From Chryseobacterium oranimense (GTDB lineage: Bacteria; Bacteroidota; Bacteroidia; Flavobacteriales; Weeksellaceae): a DNA stretch of 64,000 nucleotides. The stretch lies in NCBI RefSeq assembly GCF_025244725.1, contig NZ_CP104203.1, forward strand, positions 2,170,001-2,234,000, read 5' to 3'. Numbering within the stretch: the first letter of the stretch is position 1; every line of letters starts with the position of its first letter. A model generated the notes under the pieces. The model saw nothing but the letters and a program-made list of their open reading frames with translations. It searched no databases and was not told where the DNA came from. Positions 8,428 through 17,992 of the stretch are shown one piece after another. The position numbers were made by a program, and so were the translations under genes.

Positions 8428-8658
8428 ATGATAGGTGATTAATGATAATTGATAAATGATGAAAGGTTGGTGGTCTGGTACGGGTTCCGGGTTCCCAAGT
8501 TGCGGGTTCCTAGTTTTGAGTTTGAGAGTATTCGTGTTATAGTGTTTGGGATGATTTTGTTAAAATGATATTTTGATTAAGTATAATTCATCATAATTCA
8601 AACCAGAATTCGTAACTCTAAACCCGAAACCCGAAACTTGAAACTCGAAACTCGAAAA
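8428..8658. repeat. Degenerate heptamer arrays in inverted orientation
   Basis: The gap between the two M13 genes starts with a TGATAAATGATG-like stretch (8428-8465). It then has degenerate heptads of the type GGGTTCC (8481-8526) and, in the opposite sense, AAACCCG/AAACTCG heptads (8619-8658). The arrays have a 7-bp period and could fold on each other. No gene is seen. Confidence 0.6.
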
Positions 8659-8659
8659 C

Positions 8660-8690
8660 AAAAAAACCGCTCATTGCTGAACGGTTTTGA
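8660..8690 (-). terminator. Rho-independent terminator of the second M13 gene
   Basis: On the minus strand AACCG, a partly paired TCAGCAATGA loop and CGGTT are followed by a run of T. It lies 18 bp after the stop at 8708. Confidence 0.8.
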
Positions 8691-8707
8691 TTATTATTAT
8701 CTAATTA

Positions 8708-10765
8708 TTACCAGATTTTGATTCTGTCCGCTGGAGTTTTGTATAATTTGTCTCCTTGTTTTACATCAAATGCTTTGTAGAAAGCATCAACATTGATAAG
8801 TGGACCAAAGCTTCTGAAATATCCCGGAGAGTGCGGGTCTGTTTTCACCTGGTTTACCATATATTTTTCACTTGATAGAGTTCTCCAAACGGTTGCCCAG
8901 CTTAAGAAGAATCTCTGATCCTGAGAGAATCCGCTGATTTTCCCCGGATTGCCTTTATCTTTCAAGTACATTTGAAGGGCATCGTAAGCAATGTTTACTC
9001 CTCCTAAGTCAGCGATATTTTCACCATTTGTGAAAGTACCGTTTACGAAAGTTCCTTTTACCGGCTCGTATTTGTCGTACTGTGCAGCCAGAGCTTTTGT
9101 TGCTTTCTCGAAGTTAGCTTTGTCTTCAGGTGTCCACCAGTCTACAAGGTTTCCGTCTGCATCGAACTGGGCTCCTGAATCATCAAATCCGTGGCTCATT
9201 TCGTGACCGATAACAGCACCAATTCCTCCGAAATTAACTGCAGCATCAGCTTTAGGATTGAAGAACGGCGGCTGAAGAATTGCAGCAGGGAATACGATCT
9301 CGTTGTTTACCGGATTGTAGTATGCATTTACCGTTTGTGGCGTCATACCCCATTCTGATTTGTCAACAGGTTTTCCGATTTTTGCAAGATCTTTGTTATA
9401 CTGCCATTGAGTGATATTCTGAAGGTTTGAATATAATGTTCCGCCTTTAGCCTCAGGAACGATATCCAGTTTTGAATAGTCTTTCCATTTGTCCGGGTAA
9501 GCTACTTTTACAGTGAACTTGTTCAATTTCTGCATTGCCTTTTCCTTCGTTGTAGAAGACATCCACGCTAAATTGTTGATGTGAACGGCGAAGCTTTTCT
9601 TTAAATAGTCGATCAGCTCTACCATCTGTGCTTTTGCTTCAGCCGGGAAATATTTTTCAACGTATAATTTTCCGAAAGCTTCACCAAGAGTACCATTGAT
9701 AAGCTCAAATCCTCTCTTGTTCAATGCTCTTTGCTCCTGCTGGCCTCTTAAATATTTACCGTAGAAATTAAATCTCATATCACCTAATTTCTCACTTAAG
9801 TAAGACGCGCTTCCGTGGATCATATGGAATTTTAAATAATCCTTGATCACAGGAAGGTTCTGAGCGTTCACCAGTTTATCAAAATCTTTGTAATATCCGA
9901 TTTCCCCGATGATCACTTTATCTGCACTTACGCCTACTTTTTTAAGATAAGCAGGGATATCAACACCTTTTACCAATGTTGAAAGTTCAGCCATGGTTCT
10001 TGGGTTGTACTGTAAAGTATTATCACGGCTCTGCTCGTTGGTAAGATAAGTCTTTGCAACGCTTTTCTCGAAATCAACGATTCCTTTTGCAGCGGCATCA
10101 GCATTTTTATAGCCTAATTCTTTAAGCATGGAAGCTACATATTTCTGATATTCAGCAATAGCTTCCGTATTTTTTTCGTTTACTTTCTGATAATAGTCTC
10201 TTCCTAACCCCAGTGAAGCATTTCCTAAGTAAACCGCATTCATTTTAGAATCTTTAAGATCTGCATCTACACCCCATCCGTAAAGCGTGTTTTCGCCGTC
10301 TTTAGTTACAGAAGTCAGGTAATTCTGAAGGTCAGCCATGTTTTTGATGGCATCAATTTTATTCAGGTTTTCCTGAATAGGCTTGATTCCGTCTGCATTT
10401 CTTTTCTGCATGTTCATGTAAGTAGCATACAGATCCTGGATTTTTTTCCCTTCACTTCCGTCTGCAAATTTATCTTTCAAAAGGGAGTTCAGAATGGTCA
10501 TTGAGTTGTTATCCGTATCTTCAGCCAGTTTGTTGAAGCTTCCCCAGGTCGGCTTATCGGACGGAATTTTAGCTGTTTTCATCCACGTACCGCTTACGTA
10601 GTTGTAAAAATCATCCTGCGGACGTACGGAAGTATCCATAAGACTAAGGTCCAGACCGTTATCCGTACCGTTAGCTATTGTTTTTACAGTTTTTGCCTGC
10701 CCGTTCACTGTGTTTAGTGAGCAAACTCCTGCCAGTAAAAACAAAGAAAGTGTTAGTTTTTTCAT
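8708..10765 (-). CDS. M13-family zinc metallopeptidase, secreted paralogue
   Basis: A 685-residue paralogue of the neighbouring M13 lipoprotein, with very similar sequence throughout. It starts with an SPI signal peptide (MKKLTLSLFLLAGVCSLNTVNGQ) instead of a lipobox, so it is likely periplasmic or secreted rather than lipid-anchored. The zinc motif GHEMSHGFDDSG and the downstream GENIADLGG are intact, and the C-terminus DRIKIW is conserved. A terminator separates it from the downstream paralogue, so the two are probably transcribed separately. The pair looks like a tandem duplication followed by divergence in localisation. Confidence 0.93.
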   Translation of the reverse strand: MKKLTLSLFLLAGVCSLNTVNGQAKTVKTIANGTDNGLDLSLMDTSVRPQDDFYNYVSGTWMKTAKIPSDKPTWGSFNKLAEDTDNNSMTILNSLLKDKFADGSEGKKIQDLYATYMNMQKRNADGIKPIQENLNKIDAIKNMADLQNYLTSVTKDGENTLYGWGVDADLKDSKMNAVYLGNASLGLGRDYYQKVNEKNTEAIAEYQKYVASMLKELGYKNADAAAKGIVDFEKSVAKTYLTNEQSRDNTLQYNPRTMAELSTLVKGVDIPAYLKKVGVSADKVIIGEIGYYKDFDKLVNAQNLPVIKDYLKFHMIHGSASYLSEKLGDMRFNFYGKYLRGQQEQRALNKRGFELINGTLGEAFGKLYVEKYFPAEAKAQMVELIDYLKKSFAVHINNLAWMSSTTKEKAMQKLNKFTVKVAYPDKWKDYSKLDIVPEAKGGTLYSNLQNITQWQYNKDLAKIGKPVDKSEWGMTPQTVNAYYNPVNNEIVFPAAILQPPFFNPKADAAVNFGGIGAVIGHEMSHGFDDSGAQFDADGNLVDWWTPEDKANFEKATKALAAQYDKYEPVKGTFVNGTFTNGENIADLGGVNIAYDALQMYLKDKGNPGKISGFSQDQRFFLSWATVWRTLSSEKYMVNQVKTDPHSPGYFRSFGPLINVDAFYKAFDVKQGDKLYKTPADRIKIW

Positions 10766-10843
10766 TATGATAGCAAATTTTTATAATAGGTCTATTGTTT
10801 TTATCATTTGTTACTTTTTATCAATAACAAATTTAAACAAATA

Positions 10844-13800
10844 TCAGGAAGCTGCTATCTCTTTTACATTTCCTGTTCTTTTTAAAAATCCCCAGGATTG
10901 CATTTCCCCTTTTAATGCTTTTCTAAGGCTTCTGAATAACACAATATACATCAGCCATCTGTATCCGAACCGCTGCGGAATAACATAGAATAAACCTGTA
11001 AGTTTCTCCCTTTGCATGATGAATGCTGCCAGGGCCAGAGAAGCATCCACTAGTAAGAATATCAGATAATAAGTGAATATTTTCCCTCCGTTTCCTGATA
11101 AAATTCCAAAGAACATGATCAGGTCTGCCAGAGGTGAAAAGAACGGAATGATATATTGAAACAGTAAGATATTCGGCATTGCCCAAAGTCCGAGTCCTTT
11201 ATATTTCGGATTGAGAAATGTCTGGCGCTGTTTCCAGAACATTTGCATAATCCCGTAGGTCCAGCGGAAACGTTGTTTTAAAAACTGTTTCACGCTTTCA
11301 GGTGCTTCGGTTACCGCAACCGCTCTGTTTTCATTGGCAACCGTATATCCTGCTCTTAAAATTTTCACAGTAATATCACAGTCTTCTGCCAGTGTATCGG
11401 TAGAATATCCTCCTGCCTCGGTAATCACAGATTTTTTAAATGCCCCGATTGCACCTGGAATTACTGTCACGGCATTGATATAGGAATAGGCCAGCCTGTC
11501 GAAATTCTGGCTTGTGGTATATTCTATCGACTGCCATCTGGTAAGCCAGTTCACTGTGTTTCCTACTTTTACATTACCAGCCACCGCGGCGATCTTTTCA
11601 TCAGGATCTGAATTTAAAAATCTGGCAATCAGATATTTTACAGCATCATACTGGAGTTTGGTGTCTGCATCAATACAAACTACATATTCCGCATCAGTCC
11701 GGGAGATTCCGAAATTCAGTGCTGTAGCTTTTCCTCCGTTCGATTTCGTGAAAATTTTCAGTTCCGGATGGTCGGGAAATGCTTCTTTTGCTTTCTGGTA
11801 GGTTGAATCTTTACTTCCGTCATCCACCATGATGATATCGAAATTGGGGTAAGTTTGTTTTAATAAATTGTTCAGGGAAGAAACAATATTCACTTCTTCA
11901 TTATAGGCAGGTACAATGATGGATACTTTAGGATAAGTTTCTAAAACAGGAAAATCACCTAGCAATTTTTCTTTTTTTCTTTCTTTAAAGGCCCAATACA
12001 TCATCAGGATCAGTCTCACCAAACCTAAGCCGATAAAAATGGTGAAAAGAGCCACCAGAAAATGACTTATTTCATAGATTATCGTAGCAAGAACCAGATT
12101 GAGCTGCATGATATAATAAGATCTTGTTTTAGGAACTTCCGGCATAAGCACGTTTTTGTTTTTGTGCAAAATACTGGCAAGGTTCGTAAAATGATAGCCT
12201 TGTTTCTGAAGTGTAGGAATTAATATTTTAAGGGCTTTTACCGTTTCTTCTCTGGTATCTCCGCCAGCATCGTGCAGAAGAATAATATTTCCCCTCTGCT
12301 GTCTGATCCCAGCCATTACTCTTTTTATGATCTCATCTGCTTTTATTCCCGGCTGCCAGTCTTCAGGGTCAATATTCTCTCCGATATCCAGGTAGTTCTG
12401 CTGTCTTGCCAGCGCTACAGGAATAATTTCCTCGGAAGTGGTAGGCTCCGAGTCTGCATTATAAGGCGCTCTGAACAAAATAGTACTGTGACCTGTTACA
12501 CATTCTATAAGCAGTCTGGTAAGTTTCAATTCCAGCAACGCTCTCTCCGGGCTTACTTTTGCCACGTTTTCGTGAGTGAAAGTATGGTTTCCTATTTCAT
12601 GGCCTTCCCGGTAAATTCGTTTAACCAACGGAAGGTTTCTTTCAGCATTGAGCCCAACGAGGAAAAACGCAGCCGGAACATGGTATTTTGACAATACATC
12701 TAAAATTTGTGGGGTGTACGTCTCGTCCGGACCGTCATCAAAAGTCAGCACCAGTTCTTTCTGTGGTGCTTCCCCGTATTTTTTCACTTCATAAGAGCTT
12801 GGATAGGTGATGTAGTTCTCATCTGTAATTATTTTTTCTTTAGGATCAATTTCCAGGGCAATTTTTCCGTCATGAGGGGTATTCAGAACGTCCAGCACTT
12901 CTCCGTCGCCGATGTAGTCTACCATCGTTTGCCCTTTTACATTTTCCAATTCTTTCAGATTAAGCTTAGACGTGCCAGACGAGGTAAGATCTTTATCATA
13001 AAAATTCCATATCCTGCTGTCTTCACTCCCCAGCCTCCACACTGCTGTTCCCGCCAGTGGGTATTCAGAGGAAAAACGCATGGTATTGAAAATTGAAGCC
13101 GCATCGTTAAAAAATACGGTATGGGTATTATTTTTAGAGTCTGTGTAGGAGTAATTTAAATTGAATGTATTGTCATCAAAATTAATCGCAGCTTTGCTCG
13201 CACTGGCTTTGGTAATGGCCTGCATATAGGTAACGGATGTATTGTCTTCCTTGTTGGTACTCCAGTCATATCCATATGCTCCCAGGCCGAGTATTATTTT
13301 TTCCGGAGAGGTTTGCTTAAGTATTTTTTCCGTTTGGGCTTCTATCCATTTTTGTGAAGAAACCGGCCCGGCATCACTGTCCTCTGCATATTCGTCATAG
13401 GCCATAAGGATGAAGTAATCTACATACGGATTCAGTTTCCGGATATTATAATCATCATTATCTGTCATAATATCCATCGTAACCAATAGCTTATTCTGCT
13501 TGAAAGTTTCTGAAAGCTCTTTCATAAAGGCAATGAGGTATTCGTCAGAATCCATGTTCATGTCTTCAAAGTCAATATTGATTCCTTTAAAGTGAAATTT
13601 CTGGCACTGCTGGGCAAGTTTCCGGATAAGCTGTGTTCTTTTCTCCGGATCCTTCAATACCTTTGCAAGTCCTTCAGATCTGAATTCTCTGTCAGAATTG
13701 TTGCTTAAAATAGGCATTGCTGCCACTCCCGTTCTTTTGACAATTTTGTATCCTTCGGGATCTATATTGGTCTTTAAATCTCCCGTTTTAGGATCAAGGA

Positions 13801-14269
13801 AAAACCATTCGGGAAAAACGAGATTGATATGCCTGATATTTCTTTTCAGGGACATCAGTGACTGTGGGTCCCAGGCTACATAGAATGCCGAACGGATACC
13901 GCCGGGAAACTGAGACCAGCTTTTATTCTGATTTTTTAATCTTTCAGCTCTTGCCTGCTGGATTTTAGCAAGATTGGTATGCATTGTTTTTTCAGAAATA
14001 AAGCTTCTGAAACCTTTATATTCTTTGGATATTTTATTCTCCTGAAGATAGGGCTTACTGGCCGTCATTACTGCTTTATAATCTTCTTTGAAGGGAATTT
14101 TAGGACTCTTATCGAGTTTCATCATTAACCCTAAGGCAAGAATAAGCAATACTGCAACGAAAATAAAAATACGGCTGCCCCACTGTACGCTTCTCCAGCG
14201 TTTTTTACTGTCAGTCTGAAAAATCTGTTTTGAGTCTTTCACGTTATGAAATTTACTGAAAGGATTCAA
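10844..14269 (-). CDS. GH18 / NodB deacetylase / GT2 three-domain fusion
   Basis: A 1141-residue membrane protein. It has a TM helix at about residues 31-51, then a GH18-like region at about 115-410 whose INIDFED motif carries the catalytic Glu. A NodB polysaccharide deacetylase domain follows at about 505-690 (LTFDDGPDETYTP, GHEIGNHTFTHE, FRAPYN). A TM segment near 735-760 leads to a processive GT2 domain at about 775-1040 (DDGSKDST, DADTK, ED, QRFRW), and then C-terminal TM helices. Together this resembles PgaB plus PgaC of poly-N-acetylglucosamine synthesis in one chain. It would polymerise, deacetylate and possibly trim an exopolysaccharide, though the product is not known from sequence. 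No partner genes adjoin it. Confidence 0.9.
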   Translation of the reverse strand: MNPFSKFHNVKDSKQIFQTDSKKRWRSVQWGSRIFIFVAVLLILALGLMMKLDKSPKIPFKEDYKAVMTASKPYLQENKISKEYKGFRSFISEKTMHTNLAKIQQARAERLKNQNKSWSQFPGGIRSAFYVAWDPQSLMSLKRNIRHINLVFPEWFFLDPKTGDLKTNIDPEGYKIVKRTGVAAMPILSNNSDREFRSEGLAKVLKDPEKRTQLIRKLAQQCQKFHFKGINIDFEDMNMDSDEYLIAFMKELSETFKQNKLLVTMDIMTDNDDYNIRKLNPYVDYFILMAYDEYAEDSDAGPVSSQKWIEAQTEKILKQTSPEKIILGLGAYGYDWSTNKEDNTSVTYMQAITKASASKAAINFDDNTFNLNYSYTDSKNNTHTVFFNDAASIFNTMRFSSEYPLAGTAVWRLGSEDSRIWNFYDKDLTSSGTSKLNLKELENVKGQTMVDYIGDGEVLDVLNTPHDGKIALEIDPKEKIITDENYITYPSSYEVKKYGEAPQKELVLTFDDGPDETYTPQILDVLSKYHVPAAFFLVGLNAERNLPLVKRIYREGHEIGNHTFTHENVAKVSPERALLELKLTRLLIECVTGHSTILFRAPYNADSEPTTSEEIIPVALARQQNYLDIGENIDPEDWQPGIKADEIIKRVMAGIRQQRGNIILLHDAGGDTREETVKALKILIPTLQKQGYHFTNLASILHKNKNVLMPEVPKTRSYYIMQLNLVLATIIYEISHFLVALFTIFIGLGLVRLILMMYWAFKERKKEKLLGDFPVLETYPKVSIIVPAYNEEVNIVSSLNNLLKQTYPNFDIIMVDDGSKDSTYQKAKEAFPDHPELKIFTKSNGGKATALNFGISRTDAEYVVCIDADTKLQYDAVKYLIARFLNSDPDEKIAAVAGNVKVGNTVNWLTRWQSIEYTTSQNFDRLAYSYINAVTVIPGAIGAFKKSVITEAGGYSTDTLAEDCDITVKILRAGYTVANENRAVAVTEAPESVKQFLKQRFRWTYGIMQMFWKQRQTFLNPKYKGLGLWAMPNILLFQYIIPFFSPLADLIMFFGILSGNGGKIFTYYLIFLLVDASLALAAFIMQREKLTGLFYVIPQRFGYRWLMYIVLFRSLRKALKGEMQSWGFLKRTGNVKEIAAS

Positions 14270-14327
14270 AAAGCGTGAAAAAGGGCTCCAATTTTAATTA
14301 AAATAAAATTAAAAAATCAATTGGCTC

Positions 14328-15578
14328 TTAAGTATTTATAAGAAGTCCTACGAGATCCTGAAGAATTTTCTGGGAAACGAAATACATAAAATCCAGCCGG
14401 TCCAGATGAGGCATATATAATTTTGAAGTAGATTCCCTGTCTTTTATCCGGATGGTGTAGAAAACAGTTCCGACTTCTTTGCCATCCTCTCCTTTTCCCG
14501 GGCCTGCAACTCCGGTCGTAGACAGTGAAATATCGGTATCAAACAGTTTTTGGCAGCCTTTGGCCATTTCACTTGCTACCTGCTCGCTTACTACGGTAAA
14601 CTGATCTACTGTTTCCTTGGAGACCTTCAGAATTTCAATCTTTTTATCCGTGGAATAAGGTACGATACCTCCCATAAAATGTTTGGAGCTTCCGGAATTG
14701 GAGGTGATCATTTTTGCCAACTCGCCTCCGGTGCAGCTTTCTGCCGTGGAAATAGTGAGTTTTCTTTCATTAAGAATCTCTGCAAGAATTTTTTCTATTT
14801 TGTCTTCTGAAACAGCTATTACATGGTCTCCCACCAAAAGAAGAAGCTTCTGAATCTCGTCTTCCGTCTGCTGTTTCAAAACAGTTTCGTTATCTCCTGA
14901 TGCCGTAATTCTAAGCTTTACCCGGGTTCCTACGGGCAGATAAGACAATGCAAGATTTTCAGGAAGCGCAAGTTCCCAGTCTTCAATCATATCTGCGAGA
15001 ATACTCTCAGGAATTCCCACTACAGAAACTATTCGGGTGTGGATATAATAAAGGTTGAATTTTTCTTTTAAGTAAGGAACAATCTGGTCCCTGATCAGCG
15101 GCTTCACTTCATAAGGAACACCAGGAAGGCTGAAGGATAACTTCCCATCCTGTTCCATCATCATGCATGGCGCAGTTCCGAAATGATTCTGAAAAACAAC
15201 GGATTTTGTCGGAACGAAAGCCTGTTCCCTGTTTCTTTCAAGGATATCAGCCCGGCCACGTTTTTCCATATAGTTTTTAAGATGGTTGAAGGTTACCTCA
15301 TCCAATGCAATTTCATCATTAAAATACTCTGCCAGTGCTTTTTTGGTTTTATCATCCCTTGTCGGGCCAAGGCCACCTGTTGTTATTATCAGGTCGCCCA
15401 ATTCGAAGGCTGCTTTTAAAGTATTTTTAATAGTATCGATCTCATCTGAAATGGTGAAGATCTGTATAACCTGTATGCCTATATTTTTAAGCTCTGTAGC
15501 AATAAAATTAGAATTGGTATCAACGGTATTTCCTGAAAGGATCTCATCACCGATAGTAATTAGAACAGCTTTTTCCAT
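14328..15578 (-). CDS. cinA: CinA-family protein (nicotinamide-nucleotide amidase)
   Basis: A 416-residue protein with the two usual CinA parts. The N-terminal MoCF/COG1058 domain (ITIGDEILSGNTVDTNSNFIA, TTGGLGPTRDD) spans about residues 4-170. The C-terminal amidase domain (STAESCTGG, STTGVAGPG) spans about 255-410. CinA is associated with deamidation of nicotinamide mononucleotide and pyridine-nucleotide recycling. Length and domain order match full-length CinA. It lies 58 bp downstream of the GH18-NodB-GT2 gene's start side, on the same strand, with no evident functional link. Confidence 0.93.
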   Translation of the reverse strand: MEKAVLITIGDEILSGNTVDTNSNFIATELKNIGIQVIQIFTISDEIDTIKNTLKAAFELGDLIITTGGLGPTRDDKTKKALAEYFNDEIALDEVTFNHLKNYMEKRGRADILERNREQAFVPTKSVVFQNHFGTAPCMMMEQDGKLSFSLPGVPYEVKPLIRDQIVPYLKEKFNLYYIHTRIVSVVGIPESILADMIEDWELALPENLALSYLPVGTRVKLRITASGDNETVLKQQTEDEIQKLLLLVGDHVIAVSEDKIEKILAEILNERKLTISTAESCTGGELAKMITSNSGSSKHFMGGIVPYSTDKKIEILKVSKETVDQFTVVSEQVASEMAKGCQKLFDTDISLSTTGVAGPGKGEDGKEVGTVFYTIRIKDRESTSKLYMPHLDRLDFMYFVSQKILQDLVGLLINT

Positions 15579-15887
15579 ATTTAAATTCTTGAAAAAAAAT
15601 CTTCTGCAAATGACGGTAAAATCTATGGCTGCAGCAACATAAAATGAATTTTTCTTTGGGGTTGGATTGGTACGAGAGTTTGAGAGTAGAGAGTTTTAGG
15701 GTTTGAGAATCTTATTAATGGGTTGCTGAATGTAAATTGCCATCTAAGCCTTTGTAAAACAGACTGAAGTCTTACATCTGAAGTCTTGATTCTTGGCTCT
15801 TGGCTCTTGATTCTTGATTCTTCTCAATCCCCCAAATTCACCATTCACTGCGAAGCAAAATTCACATCTGACATTTTTAGCTCACAA
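15579..15887. repeat. Intergenic heptamer repeat element (copy 1)
   Basis: The 309-bp gap between cinA and the lipocalin gene contains CTGAAGTCTTACATCTGAAG (about 15763-15782) and then 7-bp units GATTCTT/GGCTCTT at 15788-15822, followed by CACCATTCAC. The same ordered parts occur in the opposite orientation at 61721-61800. No gene is seen. Confidence 0.65.
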
Positions 15888-16430
15888 TTATTGATTATGC
15901 TTTACCCAGATAAGCTCATCCGTATTGTACCCGATTTTTTTTGCTTTTTCAATAAAACGTTGTCTTATACTTTCAGGAAGGGTTGTGGTACGGGAAAGAA
16001 TCCACAGATATTTCAGACTGCTTCCTGCCACTAATGCATATTGATAATCTTCATCAATATCAATCACGTTATAGCCTGCCCAGATTGGCTTGAAAAAGGA
16101 TACTTTAAGACGGGCTTCTGTTTTGTCTTTTACAAATCTTGCTTCTCCTACGGATTCTTTCCATTCTTTTTTAATGTAATTGTAGCCTTTATTACTTACA
16201 CGGATGGAACCGTTGGGATTTTCGGAGTATTCAGCTGTTACATTGTCAATATTTTTCTCGAACCTGTAATCGAAACGGGCAATTTCATACCATTTTCCCA
16301 GATATTTTTTAGCATCAAAATTATTAACAGCCTTCGCTCCTTTGGGAATTCCAGCAGAACAGGAATTTAAAATAATCAGCCCCAATACCCCTAACGTGAC
16401 CGGAACAGCAATTTTCTGAAAAGTTTTCAT
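15888..16430 (-). CDS. Blc-type lipocalin lipoprotein
   Basis: About 180 residues from the Met at 16430, which starts signal peptide MKTFQKIAVPVTLGVLGLII with lipobox LNSC. The mature protein has the lipocalin GxW motif in KYLGKWYEIARFDYRFEKN and the later strands typical of bacterial Blc (YNVIDIDEDYQYALVAG, LWILSRTTTLPE). Blc lipocalins are outer-membrane lipoproteins that bind lysophospholipids or fatty acids. It stands alone. Length is normal. High confidence in the family; the ligand is inferred. Confidence 0.93.
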   Translation of the reverse strand: MKTFQKIAVPVTLGVLGLIILNSCSAGIPKGAKAVNNFDAKKYLGKWYEIARFDYRFEKNIDNVTAEYSENPNGSIRVSNKGYNYIKKEWKESVGEARFVKDKTEARLKVSFFKPIWAGYNVIDIDEDYQYALVAGSSLKYLWILSRTTTLPESIRQRFIEKAKKIGYNTDELIWVKHNQ

Positions 16431-16463
16431 AATGGAATATTTTGTTTGATGGGGTGAAAGCTT

Positions 16464-16471
16464 CAAAAATA
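16464..16471 (-). promoter_or_regulatory. Candidate -7 box for the lipocalin gene
   Basis: TATTTTTG on the minus strand fits TAnnTTTG, 34 bp upstream of the start. No clear -33 element. Confidence 0.4.
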
Positions 16472-16502
16472 ATGCCTTTAGGCTGTTAAGGAACGATAAA
16501 TT

Positions 16503-17237
16503 CTAGGAAAAGACTTTCAGGAAATTATCTTTAAAACTCCCGGAAACTTCAATTTCGGTATCATCCGAAAGCATGACAGTTCCGCTTTTGTGATAGGATT
16601 TTACAAATCCGGTATTAATGATGTGGGAACGGTGAACCCTTACAAACGGGCTTTCAAGAAGGTCATCAAAATGCTTGAGGAAACGGCAGACCATTTTTTT
16701 TGAGCCGTCAGTAAGGTAAACCTGTGTAAAGTTTCCGTCTGCCTGCAGTCTTAGAATGTCTTCGGTTTTCACAACATCAAATCCCTGAAGTGTCGGTAAG
16801 ATAAGCTGCTGTTTTTCGGGCTTTAATTTTAAATTTTCAAGAAGAATTTTATTACGGTTGAGCTCTTCTTTACTTTCAATGCTTTCGGCTACTTTATTGA
16901 CTGCCAGAATAAGTTCCTGGATATCAATCGGTTTTAATATATAATAACTTGCGGATTTATTGAGTGCCTGCAATGAATATTGAGAAAACGCCGTAATAAA
17001 GATGGTTTCGTAGGAGAATTCTTTGGTGGCCTCCAGCACATCGAATGCGTTACCGAAAGGCATTTCGACATCCAGAAAGACCAATTGCGGCTGTTTTTCG
17101 GCAATTAACGGAACAGCTTCCCTGATATTTTCCGCCTCGCCTGCAATTTCTACCTGCGGGCAGTATTTTGTGAGATAGTTTCTGAGGACTTCTCTGGCAA
17201 TGATTTCGTCGTCTACAATTACGGATTTTATTTTCAT
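16503..17237 (-). CDS. LytTR-family response regulator
   Basis: A 244-residue response regulator. The receiver domain (residues 3-120) has the acidic pair in VDDEIIARE and the phospho-acceptor Asp in LVFLDVEMPFGNAF (about residue 56). The C-terminal LytTR DNA-binding domain (about 140-240) includes ILRLQADGNFTQVYLTDG and the RVHRSHIIN motif. It is the last gene after the sensor kinase (17993-19774) and a secreted protein. LytTR proteins bind two roughly 9-bp direct repeats on one face of DNA about 21 bp apart; exactly such repeats (ACCAAGT) occur at 19833, 20042 and 20867. Confidence 0.95.
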   Translation of the reverse strand: MKIKSVIVDDEIIAREVLRNYLTKYCPQVEIAGEAENIREAVPLIAEKQPQLVFLDVEMPFGNAFDVLEATKEFSYETIFITAFSQYSLQALNKSASYYILKPIDIQELILAVNKVAESIESKEELNRNKILLENLKLKPEKQQLILPTLQGFDVVKTEDILRLQADGNFTQVYLTDGSKKMVCRFLKHFDDLLESPFVRVHRSHIINTGFVKSYHKSGTVMLSDDTEIEVSGSFKDNFLKVFS

Positions 17238-17268
17238 TTTTTTCAGGTAATAGGTAATAGGTGGCAGT

Positions 17269-17985
17269 TTATAGGTAGCTTCCGTTTTTAAATTTTAAGA
17301 TACGGTAGGTGATTTTTGTTGTTTCATGTTCTTTACAATCTCCGTTTACTTCCTGGTTTTTGGTCTCAACGGAAATGGTTTTGATCTTCAGATCTGTGAA
17401 ATTATTAGTCTTTGTTTTATCCATTATAATTACTGAATGATCATCATTGAATTCACCTGAACATCTGGTATCCCATTCTCCGCCGTGAGAGCCTAATTCA
17501 AATGTATTCAAAACTTTTTTAAGGGTTTTACCTGCAGGATAATACAGTGAAACAGTATCCGAGGAATATGGATTGGGCTGGCTGCCGTTGGCAACACTTA
17601 CCGTTACACCAAAAGCACGGATACCGCTGCTTATGTTATATAATCCTGTGTCTATATTTATACTTCTCAGCATAATGGCATCGGAAGTAATTTCCTCAGG
17701 ATCGAAATATTGATTCTTTACAGCTCCGTTTTCATCTGTGATCACAATGTAGTTCCGGATTACGAAAAAGTCGTCTTCCTCTTTGCCCTGCAGGATAGGA
17801 AGAACGGCAATATATGAATCTTCTGCATTCGGCATTTTCTTTTCCGTACAGAATTCTTCTTTAATGGTAGCTTTATCAAGCTTTAAGCTTTTCACTATAT
17901 TTTCAAACCGGGTCCTGTTTATTTCCTGTCCGAAAATTCCTACGAACGAAAACATGAATATCCCTATGAGTAAATATTTCTTCAT
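17269..17985 (-). CDS. Secreted hypothetical protein in the two-component operon
   Basis: A 238-residue protein with signal peptide MKKYLLIGIFMFSFVGIFGQ, so exported. No family is recognised; the mature part is mixed alpha/beta with a Cys pair near the C-terminus (CSGEFND, GDCKEH). It starts 7 bp after the sensor kinase stop and ends 31 bp before the LytTR regulator, so the three are almost certainly one operon. Its place between sensor and regulator suggests a role in signal perception or a co-regulated output, but that is only inference. Confidence 0.8.
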   Translation of the reverse strand: MKKYLLIGIFMFSFVGIFGQEINRTRFENIVKSLKLDKATIKEEFCTEKKMPNAEDSYIAVLPILQGKEEDDFFVIRNYIVITDENGAVKNQYFDPEEITSDAIMLRSINIDTGLYNISSGIRAFGVTVSVANGSQPNPYSSDTVSLYYPAGKTLKKVLNTFELGSHGGEWDTRCSGEFNDDHSVIIMDKTKTNNFTDLKIKTISVETKNQEVNGDCKEHETTKITYRILKFKNGSYL

Positions 17986-17992
17986 CTTTATT

